A stretch of 64,000 nucleotides of DNA from Notolepis coatsorum (GCA_963971535.1 OZ020591.1:19322577-19386576), one strand, 5' to 3'; shown: positions 1 through 10,830, counted from the stretch's first letter. Program-made: numbers and translations. The notes: generated by a model from the letters alone, not told the origin.

Positions 1-101
1 TGGATGAGTGAGAATTTTCTCAAGCTAAATGAGGATAAGACAGAAGTTCTCATAGTGGGGTCTAGTGAGCAGAGAGAATCGATAATAAGTAGACTGGGTA
101 A

Positions 102-775
102 CACGTTCAGCCGAACGCACAATTGGAGGGGGGCTTCCCACCCTCCAGAACATTTACAACAAGCGGTGCAGGGGGAAGGCTAAGAGAATTATTAAGGACT
201 CGAGCCACCCGAACAACTGCCTCTTTGAACTGCTGCGGTCAGGCAAGCGATACCGGAGTCTTAAGGCGAGCACAGAAAGACTCAGAAGAAGCTTCTATCC
301 CCAGGCCATCAGGCTGCTAAACTAACAATAAACACTATGCAACAACCATCAAATGCACACAGCACACGCACACACTCACTTAAACAAACAACACACTGCA
401 GCACCCACTCTCCACACTTTAGATCACACAAACACACTTTATATTTATTGATAAAGGATTTGCACTACAACTCGTACACCTACTGTAAATTGTACCTAAA
501 TTGCACCTCATCCCATTTCTGCCTTGCACTATATAGTATTGTATATTAGTACACTGCATAGTATTGTATATTATAAGGTAACTCAGTTACGTCTATTCTG
601 CATCGAACATTGTACATATGTCTATACTGAACACTGTGACCTCATTCTTTTACTTTTTTTATTTCATACTTATCTTGTCTTGCACAGTCTCTGGAGCGTA
701 ACAGTAAGAAGCATTTTGTATAAAAGTATTCTGTACTTCTGTATGACAACTATTAAAGAAACTTGAACTTGAAAC
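102..775 (+). mobile_element. 5'-truncated LINE insertion (LINE A, CR1/L2 group)
   Basis: The sequence matches the end of the longer copy at 5905-7116: the tail of the reverse-transcriptase ORF ('LFELLRSGKRYRSL', 'SFYPQAIRLL') followed by the same 3' UTR ending in repeats of TTGAAC/TTGAAAC. The head starts abruptly at 'ACACGTTCAGCCG', typical of 5' truncation during target-primed reverse transcription. It sits inside the older LINE B. Confidence 0.8.
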
Positions 776-1167
776 TGAATGTAGAAGATAACACTGCAGT
801 AAAGAACCTGGGGGTTATTATTGATTCTGAATGTAATTGAAATACACACATTAATCATGTTACGAAGATTGCCTTCTTTCATCTTAGAAATATTGCACGA
901 ATTAGAGCCGAATTCATCCCTGGATGATGCAAAAACGCTGATCCCCGCTTTTGTTTTCTCTCGGCTTGATTATTGTAATGCAGTTTTTTCTGGCCTGCCA
1001 AAGAAAACTACTGACAGATTACAACTTGTCCAAAATGCGGCAGCCAGAATTTTAACTAGAACTAAGATGAGGGAACATATTACTCCAGTTTTAGCTTCAC
1101 TGCATTGGCTCCCGGTTGTTTTTAGGATTGATTTTTAAATTCTCTTGCTTGTTTTTAAAGCTCTTAA

Positions 1168-2094
1168 CACTTTGAGCACCGGACCCGAGTATAGTAGGGT
1201 TAACTCGCCGAACGTTCTGCGCCAGACCCGAGTATAGTCAGGTTTTGGTCGTTATTTCTTTTATTAGCTATTTCCATTCATAATCCATTGAGGGAGCCCG
1301 ATGTTATCATTGGGAATGGGTCTGAGATCGCAAACGTCCAATACCGCCGCCTGCCGCCTTGCAGCCGGTATTGCACCTCCTTGGAAACTCTCTGGCTTGG
1401 TCTGTCCATCGATCTAAAAAGTCCGGTCCGGGTTTTCGTAGTCGGGCAGGAGTAACGTTTATAACACATGGATTGAGGATAATCAACCACTCCCGGTTCA
1501 TGTTCTTTGGTGGATTATATTGGCAACACGATCAACATCAATACTTGGAATGGCGATCAGATAATTGGAATATTCTTTTTGCAGTACATCCTAGTCAAGG
1601 TAAGGGCTATATGGTATCAATCTTGCGTTGATCGAAGAATCCCTTCCCTGCGATCCTAACGTATGTGTGTAATGTGTGTGTGTAACATATTCTGTTGGTG
1701 ATGATCGAAGCATAGAAACCCCACCCCCACCCTTTCATGCATGCATGATGAAACATAATACCGATAATATAGCGTTGATTTCAGATTGTTGATCCAGGCG
1801 AGGAATGCCACAGTTTCTAGTGAAATGCACTAAACGCTTCCTGGGATTACACAGAATTACTCTAAAACTATACTCGTATTCACCACGGTATAAAACGGGA
1901 ATGTATGGATGAAATAATCATTTCTTTTTTACAAATTGAACGATAGATACTCGATGTAAAATGGGCAATAGTTTTATATCCATAGCTATGATATTTAATA
2001 TAGTTTTAGCCCTGCAAACACCGGCATGTATCCCCATTCATTAGCGCTGGCATTCTTGCCACACAGCTCACAGCGACCTCTGGCGCTGAAAGTG
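1168..2094. mobile_element. non-autonomous piggyBac-like element, TTAA target site
   Basis: The element is flanked by TTAA on both sides (1164-1167 and 2095-2098). Its ends are imperfect inverted repeats: left 'CACTTTGAGCACCGGA', right (reverse complement) 'CACTTTCAGCGCCAGA'. Removing it with one TTAA rejoins the LINE B reading 'LLLVFKALN...NGLAPF'. No transposase is visible. TTAA duplication and CAC-type ends fit the piggyBac superfamily; assignment is by these features only. Confidence 0.8.
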
Positions 2095-2304
2095 TTAATG
2101 GTCTGGCACCGTTCTACCTCTGCGACTGCCTACATAGATATGTTCCAAACCACCCCCTCAGGTCCTCTAGTGCGGACCTGCTCGAGGTGCCTACAATGAA
2201 ATATAAAAGATATAGCGAAGCAGCTTTTTGTTTCTATGGGCCGACGGCTTGGAATAATCTCCCACTACATATAAAACAGGCAGCCTCTGTGGATAGCTTT
2301 AAAG

Positions 2305-2673
2305 TAGGGATGCTCGATATTGACTTTTTTACCGATACCGATATTGTCCAACTCTTAATTTCCGATACCGATATAAACCGATACCGATATATGCAGGGTT
2401 TCCCCCCCCCAAAAAACAGAATAATTTCAGGTAATTAACATTACATATCTCTTGTTGTGGAATTAACACAACATTATGCATACTTTTGACAATAAATAAA
2501 ATCTGAATTTGTTCTTACTTGCTTGCCTGGGTAAATAAAGGTTATAGAAATGTAAAAAAAATTATATATATATATATTTCTTTTTTAAACAGATACAGAT
2601 ATTTTCCGATATCACATTTTAATGCCGATATCGGCCGATAATATCGGTAGGCCGATAATATCGGACATCCCTA
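2305..2673. mobile_element. short hAT-like MITE with 8-bp TSD
   Basis: Exact 8-bp direct repeats CTTTAAAG at 2297-2304 and 2674-2681 flank the element. Ends are 'TAGGGATGCTCGATA' and 'TATCGGACATCCCTA'. The subterminal regions are full of CCGATA/TATCGG repeats. 369 bp with no coding capacity. 8-bp TSD and TAGGG ends are hAT hallmarks. It is inserted in LINE B. Confidence 0.88.
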
Positions 2674-3079
2674 CTTTAAAGCACAGCTCAAGACCTATTT
2701 TTATACTCTTGCTTTCAGCTGATTTTAAAATCCCTGTTGTCATTTATGCTTTTTAGCAATTTTCTAAATCAGGTTTTGCAATTGCAAATTTTCTTTTTTG
2801 TGGTTTTAAATTCCTGCTTTTCTTTTCTTTACTTTATTGTAAAATATTGTTAAAATTTGTTTGCTCTGTTAAGCACGAGCTTCATTCTATGTATGAAATA
2901 TATGTATGTGCTATATAAATAAATATTATTATTATTATTGCCCATTGGACTTATAAACAATAAATATAATTTATTTATTTATTGAAATTGTGTGGACATT
3001 GAAATAGTTTGTTTTGGTCCATGTCAAGCTTGAACAACACCAGGCTCATCACAATTTTATTAAGACATGCGAGTTTACC

Positions 3080-3455
3080 CCTTATTCTTACCTCCATCTC
3101 GAAAGTCATGGACATTTTTTTATACGAACAGGTCGAAAAGTACCTTGCAGAAAAAAATCTAATTTACAAATTCCAATCTGGCTTCAGAACATCCCACTCC
3201 ACTAACACATGCCTTCTATAATGGAACGACCACATCAAACAAGAGGTGGACACAGGGAAATACTGTGGCATGGTCATGCTGGACCTACAAAAGGCCTTCA
3301 ACACTGTCAATCACTCCATTCTGACTGACGAGCTAAAAGCAATTGGTTTTGATAGTACATCAGTGAGCTGGATGCAATCCTACCTGGAGGGGAGAGAACA
3401 GATGGTGGAGGTAAACGGTACACTATCCCCCCCCTCCCAGTGAGCTGCAGTGTTT
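3080..3455 (+). mobile_element. LINE C reverse-transcriptase fragment
   Basis: It encodes part of a non-LTR reverse transcriptase: 'SISKVMDIFLYEQVEKYL', 'FQSGFRTSHST', 'VMLDLQKAFNTVNHSIL', 'SWMQSYLEGREQMVEVNG'. The same family recurs at least ten times in the window; the longest relative is on the minus strand at 37646-39413. One stop and the abrupt ends show a dead fragment. It ends in a C run (about 3426-3435) that is present in other copies. Confidence 0.82.
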
Positions 3456-3650
3456 CTTAGGGCTAGATCCACAAAGAATGGATTGCACGGAGCAAGTTGC
3501 ACCCTTACTTACAATTCATTATGAATTGAAAATGGGGGACCCTGATGTAAACAAGACGAAAGTCTTTCTCTGGTCTGCATCCCCTTAACAATTGTGTGTA
3601 TTGATATTTTCATTCAATCAATCACCATGCAGATTGATTGATTGAATGAC
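3456..3650 (+). mobile_element. SINE-like composite: unknown head plus LINE C 3' tail
   Basis: About 70 bp starting 'TTAGGGCTAGATCCACAAAG' are joined to the LINE C 3' UTR ('AATTGAAAATGGGGGACCC', 'CTCTGGTCTGCATCCCC') and an AATC-type tail. The same head-tail junction occurs on the minus strand at 28195-28401. The head shows no tRNA A or B box. Flanks differ between the two copies. I infer a unit mobilised by LINE C machinery. Confidence 0.5.
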
Positions 3651-3785
3651 ATTTTTATTAACAGAGGGGAGGGGATTGAAGGGTGTCTTTTTTATTGTTG
3701 TCATGTGCTGTTGTTTGTATATATGTATGTTTGTGTAAAAGAAAAAATTTACAATAAAAACATTGTTTAAAAATAAAAGTATTGT

Positions 3786-4213
3786 TGTGAATTTGGTTTT
3801 GAAACCAAGCCATGTTTCTTCAACCTGTGTACCACTGAGCTCATCTGACCAGTCCATGCTCTCCAGTTTTTGGTTAAAGGCCTCTCTAGAGTAGGTTTTG
3901 AGGTCCCTAGATGTGACTGTTTTGTGACAGCCGGCCTTTTGTTTTAGCTCTTTGCGGGTACAGAATATCATGTAATGATCACTTAACCTGCATGCTATCA
4001 CCCCTTTGTTGGAGATCATGGAATTACTTGTCAGAGGTCAGAATTAGATCAATGGTAGTTTGTGTTGAATCACATACTCTTGTGGGTTGGGTGATTAGCT
4101 GGCTGAAACCGTGCAGATCACAAAACCTACCGAAGGCCTTGAAGACGGGTGCTTCTTTACGTAGCATATCCGTGTTCCAGTCCCCGATAAGAATCTTCTC
4201 TACACCTTCCACC
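3786..4213 (-). mobile_element. LINE C endonuclease-domain fragment
   Basis: On the minus strand the reading 'VEGVEKILIGDWNTDML', 'QPTRVCDSTQTTIDLILTS' and 'SDHYMIFCTRKEL' is the C-terminal half of an APE-type LINE endonuclease (GDWN, IDLILT and SDHY motifs). Two frames are needed. It continues exactly where the other endonuclease piece (plus strand, to 18935) stops, so both belong to one family. It ends at a hAT-type terminus at 4214. Confidence 0.75.
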
Positions 4214-4380
4214 TAGGGCTGGGCGATATGGCCTCTAAATGATGTCACGATACACGATGTACATCACGATATTTTGATATATTTCCTCTAAAGCACTTAA
4301 AAATGCTTGATTTAACCATTTGAAGCATACAGTCACGCCAACATGACGATTAAAATAGTCCCTGCAACATATGTCTGCAT
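4214..4380. mobile_element. hAT-like end remnant
   Basis: Starts with 'TAGGGCTGGGCGATATGG', a terminus common to fish hAT MITEs, followed by GATATATT/CACGAT-rich sequence. No matching right end or 8-bp duplication was found, so it is truncated. Confidence 0.5.
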
Positions 4381-4725
4381 TAACCCTTTACCGGTCACTT
4401 CTTGAAATACCTGGAAATTCACAATTTCAACTCTAGAATGTTATTTTGGTGCTATTTCAAAAGTTATCTACAATTTAAAAAAATAAAATATTGATTTCCC
4501 CCCTGTAAATTAAGGTTAACCAAAGTGTCCGTAAACAGGCCCTCGACCGGTACCCTAAAAATGTGGGGGCTATGGGGCATATTTTTCCTTAGGGGGCATA
4601 TCTATGAAACTTGGCAGGCTGATTCATAACATAAAATAAATAAGAAAATGTATTGGGAGTTTTCTTGAATTTGCGTTGCCATGGCAACAGTAGCCGATAA
4701 AGGCCCAAATAAGAATAGCGGACAT
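4381..4725. other. no gene seen
   Basis: AT-rich sequence. A TTAACCCTTTACCGGTC motif near 4380 and a GACCGGTA motif near 4545 hint at a decayed TTAA-type element, but no pair of ends could be defined. Confidence 0.4.
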
Positions 4726-4956
4726 AACTACATGGTACTACATGGTACTACATGGTACTACAGGGTACTACATGGTACTACATGGTACTATACTGTACTA
4801 CAGGGTACTACAGGGTACTACAGGGTACTACAGGGTACTACATGGTACTACATGGTACTACATGGTACTACATGGCAATACAGGGTACTACAGGGTACTA
4901 CATGGCACTACAGGGTACTATATGGCAATACAGGGTACTACATGGCACTACATGGT
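4726..4956. repeat. 10-bp minisatellite, CATGGTACTA type
   Basis: About 23 tandem copies of a 10-bp unit with CATGG/CAGGG and TACTA/CAATA variants. Because the unit is 10 bp it reads open in all three plus frames as a Tyr-rich repeat; no sign of a real gene. Confidence 0.95.
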
Positions 4957-5130
4957 AGAAGTAATACCCTAAGTGTGACTGTGCCACAATAAGGATAAGC
5001 GCTTAATGAAGAGGGGGGGTTTAGGGTAAGGGGTGTAGGGGTAGGGAATAGGATAGGAACCCGGTTTATTTATTGATGCCGATGCTACATACTCTACCAC
5101 ATGGCCCCAGATAGGCATATCGTGTAGATA

Positions 5131-5742
5131 GGCAGCGAGAGCAGCACATCACCAGGGTTATCAAGTAGATAGGCAGTGAGAGCAGCACATCACCAGGGTT
5201 ATCAAGTAGATAGGCAGAGAGAGCAGCACATCACCAGGGTTATCAAGTAGATAGGCAGCGAGAGCAGCACATCACCAGGGTTATCAAGTAGATAGGCAGC
5301 GAGAGCAGCACATCACCAGGGTTATCAAGTAGATAGGCAGCAAGAGCAGCACATCACCAGGGTTATCAAGTAGATAGGCAGAGAGAGCAGCACATCACCA
5401 AGGTTATCAAGTAGATAGGCAGCGAGAGCAGCACATCACCAGGGTTATCAAGTAGATAGGCAGCGAGAGCAGCACATCACCAGGGTTATCAAGTAGATAG
5501 GCAGAGAGAGCAGCACATCACCAGGGTTATCAAGTAGATAGGCAGTGAGAGCAGCACATCACCAGGGTTATCAAGTAGATAGGCAGTGAGAGCAGCACAT
5601 CACCAAGGTTATCAAGTAGATAGGCAGCGAGAGCAGCACATCACCAGGGTTATCAAGTAGATAGGCAGAGAGAGCAGCACATCACCAGGGTTATCAAGTA
5701 GATAGGCAGTGAGAGCAGCACATCACCAGGGTTATCAAGTGG
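5131..5742. repeat. 41-bp minisatellite, about 15 units
   Basis: The unit contains 'GAGAGCAGCACATCACCA' and 'GGGTTATCAAGTAGATAGG'. Units differ by single substitutions (GCGAG/GTGAG/GAGAG/GCAAG). There are no unique spacers, so this is not CRISPR-like. Confidence 0.95.
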
Positions 5743-5904
5743 GCACCTCCCTTCACTGGTGTTTTGTTAAGTTAGGCCCATGACACCTCGGGAAGACTCA
5801 ACAGTTAGTTCCAGTGTCCCAGAAACACCCCCTCCATGCTTTCTCCATGATATCCACATGAACCTCCCTATTTTATCCTATGTCAAAAATAAAACAATTC
5901 CTGA

Positions 5905-7116
5905 TGCCAAAACGAGAGGGCCTACCTGGAAGAGGTCAAGGTCCGACTCCTGGCGGGATGGTGCCAGGAAAACAGCCTCTCCCTGAACGTCAGCAAAACA
6001 AAGGAGATGATTGTGGACTTCAGGAGGTCGGGGGTCAAGGACTACAGCCCCCTCAGCATCGACGGGGCACCGGTTGAGAGAGTCAACAGCTTTAAGTACC
6101 TCGGAGCCTACATATCCGAGGACTTGACATGGACCACACACATTGACAGTGTTGTGAAGAAGGCACGACAACGCCTCTACTTCCTCAGGCGCCTAAGGAA
6201 GTTCCAAGTCAGTCAGAAGATCCTTAAGAACTTCTACTCATGTACAATAGAGAGCATCTTGACTGGCAACATCACCTCCTGGTTTGGGAATAGCACTGCA
6301 CACGACCGAAGCAGACTACAAAGAGTGACACGTTCAGCCGAACGCACAATTGGAGGGGGGCTCCCCACCCTCCAGAACATTTACAACAAGCGTTGCAAGG
6401 GCAAGGCTAAGATAATCATTAAAGACTCCAGTCACCCGAACAACTGCCTCTTTGAACTGCTGCGGTCAGGCAAGCGATACCGGAGTCTCAAGGCGAGCAC
6501 AGAAAGACTCAGAAGAAGCTTCTATCCCCAGGCCATCAGGCTGCTAAACGAACAATGAACACTACGCAACAACCACCAAACGCACATAGCACACACATCC
6601 ACACGCACACACTCACTTTAAACAAACACACTGTAGCACCCACTCCACACACTTTATAGCACACACCCACTTTAAACAAACACACTGTAGCACCCACTCC
6701 ACACACTTTATAGCACACACTCACTTTAAACAAACACACTGTAGCACCCACTCCCCACACTTTATAATTATTGATGAAGGATTGCACTACAACTCATACA
6801 CCTTACTGTAAATTGTACCTAAATTGTACCTCATCCCATTTCTGCTTTGCACTATATAGTACTGTACATTAGTACACTGCATAGTATTGTATATTATATG
6901 GTAACTCAGTTACGTCTATTCTGCATCGAACATTGTACATATGTCTATACTGAACACTGTGACCTCATTTTCTACTTCTAAATTACATGCTATACTATGT
7001 TATTTGATACTATCTTGTCTTGCACAGTCTCTGGAGCGTAACAGTAAGAAGCATTTTGTATGAAAGTATTCTGTACTTCTGTATGACAACTATTAAAGAA
7101 ACTTGAAACTTGAAAC
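5905..7116 (+). mobile_element. LINE A (CR1/L2 group), 3' part with ORF end and 3' UTR
   Basis: The C-terminal reverse-transcriptase region is open over about 180 residues: 'KTKEMIVDFRRSG', 'SFKYLGAYISEDLTWTTH', 'YSCTIESILTGNITSWFG', 'RLQRVTRSAERTIGG', 'LFELLRSGKRYRSL', 'AIRLLNEQ' and stop at about 6558. A 3' UTR with a small tandem repeat (CACTTTAAACAAACACACTGTAG, about 6610-6750) follows, then the tail ACTTGAAACTTGAAAC. In 5905-6005 the upstream ORF continues in another frame ('LAGWCQENSLSLNVS'), so there is at least one frameshift. The copy is 5' truncated. Confidence 0.85.
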
Positions 7117-7989
7117 AATATCACACGTGAAAATCACTCCATACTGGCTTCCCTGAGCTGAGCCCCAGGCCCTCACAGCCTTGTTGCTCCTTACCTGCAC
7201 TGTATGCCGAGCTGCCTCTGCTTCCTGTACTGCCCGTCTTGGGTTCCATTTCCTTGGGTTACTAACTACTGTATCTTTGCTCCCTGATAGCAACAACTCT
7301 GTTCTCACCTTCACAAACCTAAACTCCTGTTAGACTTGTTGTTACTGGTAGTTGGAGAATACCTTTCCAGTGTTTCCCCTACCATTGCCTTGAAGGGGCA
7401 GCCCGCCCCGCCAACAGGACCCCCCCACCAGGACCCCCCCACCCCTCCTGAAAGCTTGCTTTAATCCCAGTAACATTAGCAAGCTAGTGAGCTAGCAAGC
7501 ATTGTTGTGTGATGATGAGCAGCAGTGTTTACAAAATATGCTCAGGTCGGCATCAACTCCCCTACATGTAGCACTATTAGTTTATGGACAACAAACAGAA
7601 TGAAAGTGTTAACAAAACTAGCATCTTGCCATCCAGGCTATACCACTCTATGCAAATGTTGGTAAATTAGTGTGAAAGATTAAAGCTTGTCAGTTCGTCT
7701 TTGAGGCAAGCTGTCAAAGAGTCTATGTTGCTAGGCATCCATGGCACGTGACAACGCTTCTGCTTTTCAAAATATACTGCAAGTGCTTTGGACTGATATT
7801 TTGAAGAGCAGGAGTACTATCAAAATAATCAACATACCGGTGTTGTATAGACAAGGACCCTACAGTCTTAATCAATAGGTGACAGAATGAAAATTATCTT
7901 ATTCATTTTCAAGAATTCACATAGGTAAATTCTTGACCTCTCATCTAGAGACTTAAAAATATTGTATCTATGTTGCACAGAGTCTTCAA
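7117..7989. other. no clear gene; possible minus-strand retroelement scrap and a hAT-type end
   Basis: A minus-strand reading at about 7093-7314 has 'SNPRKWNPRRAVQEAEAARH', which resembles LINE ORF scraps in fish but cannot be placed. 'CAGTGTTTCCCCTACC' at about 7367 resembles a hAT end without a partner. The rest to 7989 has no recognisable content. Confidence 0.3.
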
Positions 7990-8125
7990 TCTCTGGACCT
8001 AAAGATTTCACCATGGATTTATGAGGGATGAGGAGGGTCTACCAGCTAGTGCAAGACAGAGCCAGGTCTTGCTCGAAAAAGAGATATTTGATCTCAAGTG
8101 ACTACCTGGTAAAATAAAGGTAAAA
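7990..8125 (+). mobile_element. probable LINE 3' end
   Basis: 'GGTCTTGCTCGAAAAAGAGA', then 'ACCTGGTAAAATAAAGG' and an A-rich tail resemble the 3' UTR end of fish LINEs. There is no coding sequence attached. Confidence 0.35.
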
Positions 8126-8363
8126 AAAAAACAAACAGTCAAATCTGTTCCCTTTATGAAGAGCAATGAAACACATGGACATTTTGCTTATTTTTCATCC
8201 ATCAGATGTATGTGAAAATACCCCACTTTGTTATGGTAAAAAATAAATAGATTGAGGCTTCATGGAAAGAAAGAGGAGGGAAAGCTGTTGACACAGACAT
8301 ACAACTATGCTGCAACAGAGGAAGGACAACAAGAGAAAAGAAAGAAAAGGAAAAGTAACATAC

Positions 8364-8477
8364 TGGTCTCCTGGTGGTCTGTGGGCTCCTCCTTCAGTCC
8401 AGTGGACATATCCGTGGGTGGGTCTATCGTGTCCTGAACCTCCTCTATTTTAATTATCAGTAGGTCACTGAGTGGAT
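8364..8477 (-). CDS. zinc-finger-protein-type N-terminal exon, copy 1
   Basis: On the minus strand a CAG acceptor (ends at 8478) and a GTATGT donor (starts at 8363) bound a 114-nt exon. It reads 'DPLSDLLIIKIEEVQDT' and 'GLKEEPTDHQET'. Acidic KIEE/KEEP exons of this kind precede the finger exon in many fish C2H2 zinc-finger genes. The exon begins with two bases of a split codon and ends with one base, so it is symmetrical (1-1) and can be duplicated without breaking frame. A closely similar exon lies at 10831-10941. No finger exon is seen downstream on this strand within the window, so it may be a free exon or gene fragment. Confidence 0.6.
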
Positions 8478-8513
8478 CTGGAACAGAGGGAGACAGAAAC
8501 TAAATATTTACAG

Positions 8514-8620
8514 TGGCATGAAAAAGTATTTGCCCACTTTCTGATTTCTTATGTAATTAATTAAATTATTATTAAATTATCAAATTATCTTTATACAAAA
8601 TCTAATACAGGATGTAATTG
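8514..8620. mobile_element. possible Tc1/mariner-type terminal fragment
   Basis: 'CAGTGGCATGAAAAAGTATT' after a TA is a terminus I recognise from fish Tc1/mariner-like repeats. No second end was found nearby. Confidence 0.35.
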
Positions 8621-8667
8621 AGTCCCGAGCCTCTTCTTTCATGATTGATAGGAAGTTGGAGGGAGAT
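8621..8667 (-). pseudogene. decayed third copy of the zinc-finger-type exon
   Basis: The minus strand shows an acceptor-like 'CTCTGCCCGAG' followed by sequence alignable by eye to the start of the exons at 8364-8477 and 10831-10941 (ATC-TCC-CTC-CAA against ATC-CAC-CCA-GAG), then AAAGAAGAGG. It has a stop and no donor. Confidence 0.4.
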
Positions 8668-8882
8668 CTCGGGCAGAGGGAGACAGCAACTAAGGAAATA
8701 CTCCAGTATTTATAGTATATTTTACAAATTACAACATACTTCCTTTTCCTCCATTACATTTATTAAAATATATGAAAGAACATTGGTAATTTAACAGGAA
8801 GCTAATCAGAACAAGCGAAGCAAGACCACTGACCCCTTTAGATAAGGCTTAATACATCACAGTTAGGACCCCTTCTATCAGC

Positions 8883-9173
8883 TTAAAGGAACACTCCAAC
8901 ATTTTGGGAAATTAGCTTATTTGCCATCTACACTGGAGTTAGACAAGAAGATACATAATTTTTTCTTCTCTGTGCATGAGGTAGGAGTAGGAAGACGCGC
9001 ACCGTTAGCCTAGCTTAGCGTCAGTCACTGGAAGTAGGTTCCTCCATTAGCCTAGTTCCCAACGTCTTCCTACTCCTACCTCATGCACAGAGAAGAAAAA
9101 GGTATGTATCTTCTTGTCTAACTCCAGGGTAGATGGCAAATAAGCTAATTTCCACAAATGTTGGAGTATTCCT
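8883..9173. mobile_element. foldback MITE, about 290 bp
   Basis: Two arms of about 115 bp are inverted copies: left from 'GGAACACTCCAACATTTTGG', right ending 'CAAATGTTGGAGTATTCC'. A loop of about 65 bp lies between them. TTAA-like flank at 8883. No coding content. Confidence 0.8.
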
Positions 9174-9302
9174 CCTGTAAGTCCTCCTGGTTGCTATTCA
9201 ATCCAGCAGGGGAACCAGGACAACAGTGTTCCATTTATAAAAGAGATACCAGAATAAAGTGATCCAAATAGTTAGGCTGAATGTGAACAAAAGTTTGATC
9301 AA

Positions 9303-10725
9303 ATGAAAGCACCGAATATTCGGCCACCGAAAATTATCGGCCGAAAATGGTTAAAAAGGCACTTTCGGCCGAAAGGGTTTTAGCACCGAAAATATATCAC
9401 TGAATATCAAAGAACAGAGTTACGTAACGTTCGTAACCTAAAGTGTTGTTGTGATGACGTAATCAAAACGTGCAACATGTAACGTGAGCAGCTTGGCAGC
9501 TCTTCCTGCGTTCTGCAGCCTGTGATAACTAACTCCTCTTGGAAGTCGCACTGTTTCTATGTAAACTCTGTGAGCAACGCATCCAATAAATGCGTCTTTA
9601 ACATGTTTTATATCCTCGCCATTACTATATGCCCGTCGCGGTTCAAACCTTTTGAACTAACGTTAGCGTTAAGCTAGCTAACAATGCTTCCATTCCTCTT
9701 TGACCCGTCTCTCGTAAGCTGCGTCATAAATTTTATTTATTTATTTATTTATAAATGTATTAATTATTTTAAGAGTCACGGGAGATGTAGTAAATACAAC
9801 AGTCCTGTGTGTGTGTCTTTATGCAGATCTTTATGCAGTTTTAAAGCACCTTGGCTTTGTTCTGAATGCACTTTGTTGTAGTTATCCTACAGAGAAAAGA
9901 AAATGCACTTGACTTTAATGCACATTTTGTTGTATGCAAAGAGAAAATGTTTAAATTGTACAATCTTTCAGCAGTCAGTCTGGAATTAATTCAAAAGTGC
10001 TGAATAAATGTTTTATGGGCCCATAATAGTGATTATTAATATTATTTAAGTAAAGTTTTGCCATAATCATGTATTTTGCCATAATCAGGTAGCTGAAAAA
10101 AAAAAATACATTATATAGTATTTATATATATTTTTTTGATCCACTTTTTCTCCCATTTTCTATATTTTCTCCCATCCCAATTTCGTATCATCCAATTCAA
10201 CCCTCCCCTGTCACGAACGCTGTTTCTTGCCTCCCACAAGCCGGCTGCAATGTGGACTAAGTCATACATAGCACAAGTCCCCTCCAGTACTTGAGGTAAC
10301 AGCAGTCGCATCTTTTCACCTGCGCAGCTCGATCTCTCAGTGGCGAGGAGTAACGCGTGGGAGGCTCACGCTGCCCCCGACACTTCCTGATTCTACTGCG
10401 CAGGCGCACCAACCGACCTGTAGGAGTCGCTGTCCACAACGCCCGATCCCCACCCATCAGTTTCCCACCCCCTAATACGGCCAATGTGTATTAGTACGGA
10501 CGACCAGCTAAACTGAAAGCAAATGTGGAGCGCTGGGCTCGAACAGGCGAGCCCAGCGTCTCCAGATTTCGTGGCGAGCGCCTTGCCCACTACGCCACGT
10601 AGCCGCCCTATATAGTATTTATATTAATCATTTTCGGCCTTTCGGCATTCGGTTTTCGGCCAACTGTTTCCTATTTTCGGTATCGGTTTCGGCCAAGAAT
10701 CTCCCATTCGGTGCATCCCTAGAAA
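9303..10725. mobile_element. hAT-like element, CCGAAA-rich ends, containing a SINE
   Basis: The left end carries 'GCACCGAATATTCGGCC' and the right end 'CATTCGGTGCATCCCTA'. Both subterminal regions are rich in TTTTCGGCC motifs in opposite orientation. The outermost left bases are degenerate, so the exact 8-bp duplication is not certain. A SINE occupies 10128-10608. The inner part (9420-10100) has no clear transposase. Confidence 0.6.
10128..10608 (-). mobile_element. tRNA-derived SINE, copy 1 (SINE-1)
   Basis: Reading the minus strand, the element starts 'GGGCGGCTACGTGGCGTAGT'. An A-box-like 'TGGCGTAGTGGGCAAGG' and a B box within 'CTGTTCGAGCCCAGC' mark the RNA polymerase III promoter. About 480 bp, ending in a GGGAGAAAA-rich tail. 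A perfect 16-bp target-site duplication (TATATAGTATTTATAT) flanks it at 10112-10127 and 10609-10624. Near-identical copies are at 40941-41421 and 46832-47311, and a fragment at 62563-62688. Confidence 0.85.
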
Positions 10726-10830
10726 GAACGAGAGGAGAGAAAGCTATGGAGACAAAGACAGAGACATACAAACAAGCTGGAGCAGAGGAAGGAGAAGACA
10801 AAATCAAGATAAGAGAAATAAACAACATAC

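Larger units (their letters stand above)
1..2937 (+). mobile_element. L2-like LINE, 3' half, interrupted by three younger elements (LINE B)
   Basis: The coding pieces at 1-100, 777-1163, 2099-2304 and 2682-2720 read as one reverse-transcriptase C-terminal region in order: 'LKLNEDKTEVLIVG', 'VKNLGVIIDSE', 'SRLDYCNAVFSGLPKKT', 'LQLVQNAAARILTRT', 'LHWLPV', 'NGLAPFYLCD', 'YGPTAWNNLPLHIK'. The 3' end at about 2900-2937 is the typical L2-type 'GTGCTATATAAATAAA' followed by an ATT microsatellite tail. It is cut by a truncated LINE (102-775), a TTAA-flanked element (1168-2094) and a hAT-like element (2305-2673). There are also frame breaks in the coding pieces, so it is a dead copy. The clade (L2/CR1 group) is inferred from motifs and the tail. 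Confidence 0.8.

Noticed and set aside
4681-4992. Open frames of up to 103 codons rich in Tyr
   Set aside because: They are translations of the 10-bp minisatellite; the same repeat is open in all three plus frames.
5131-5742. Regular 41-bp repeats resembling a CRISPR array
   Set aside because: Units are directly adjacent without unique spacers, and the context is a vertebrate genome.
10500-10610. Possible tRNA gene
   Set aside because: A and B boxes are present, but no cloverleaf can be closed and the head continues into a SINE body with TSDs.
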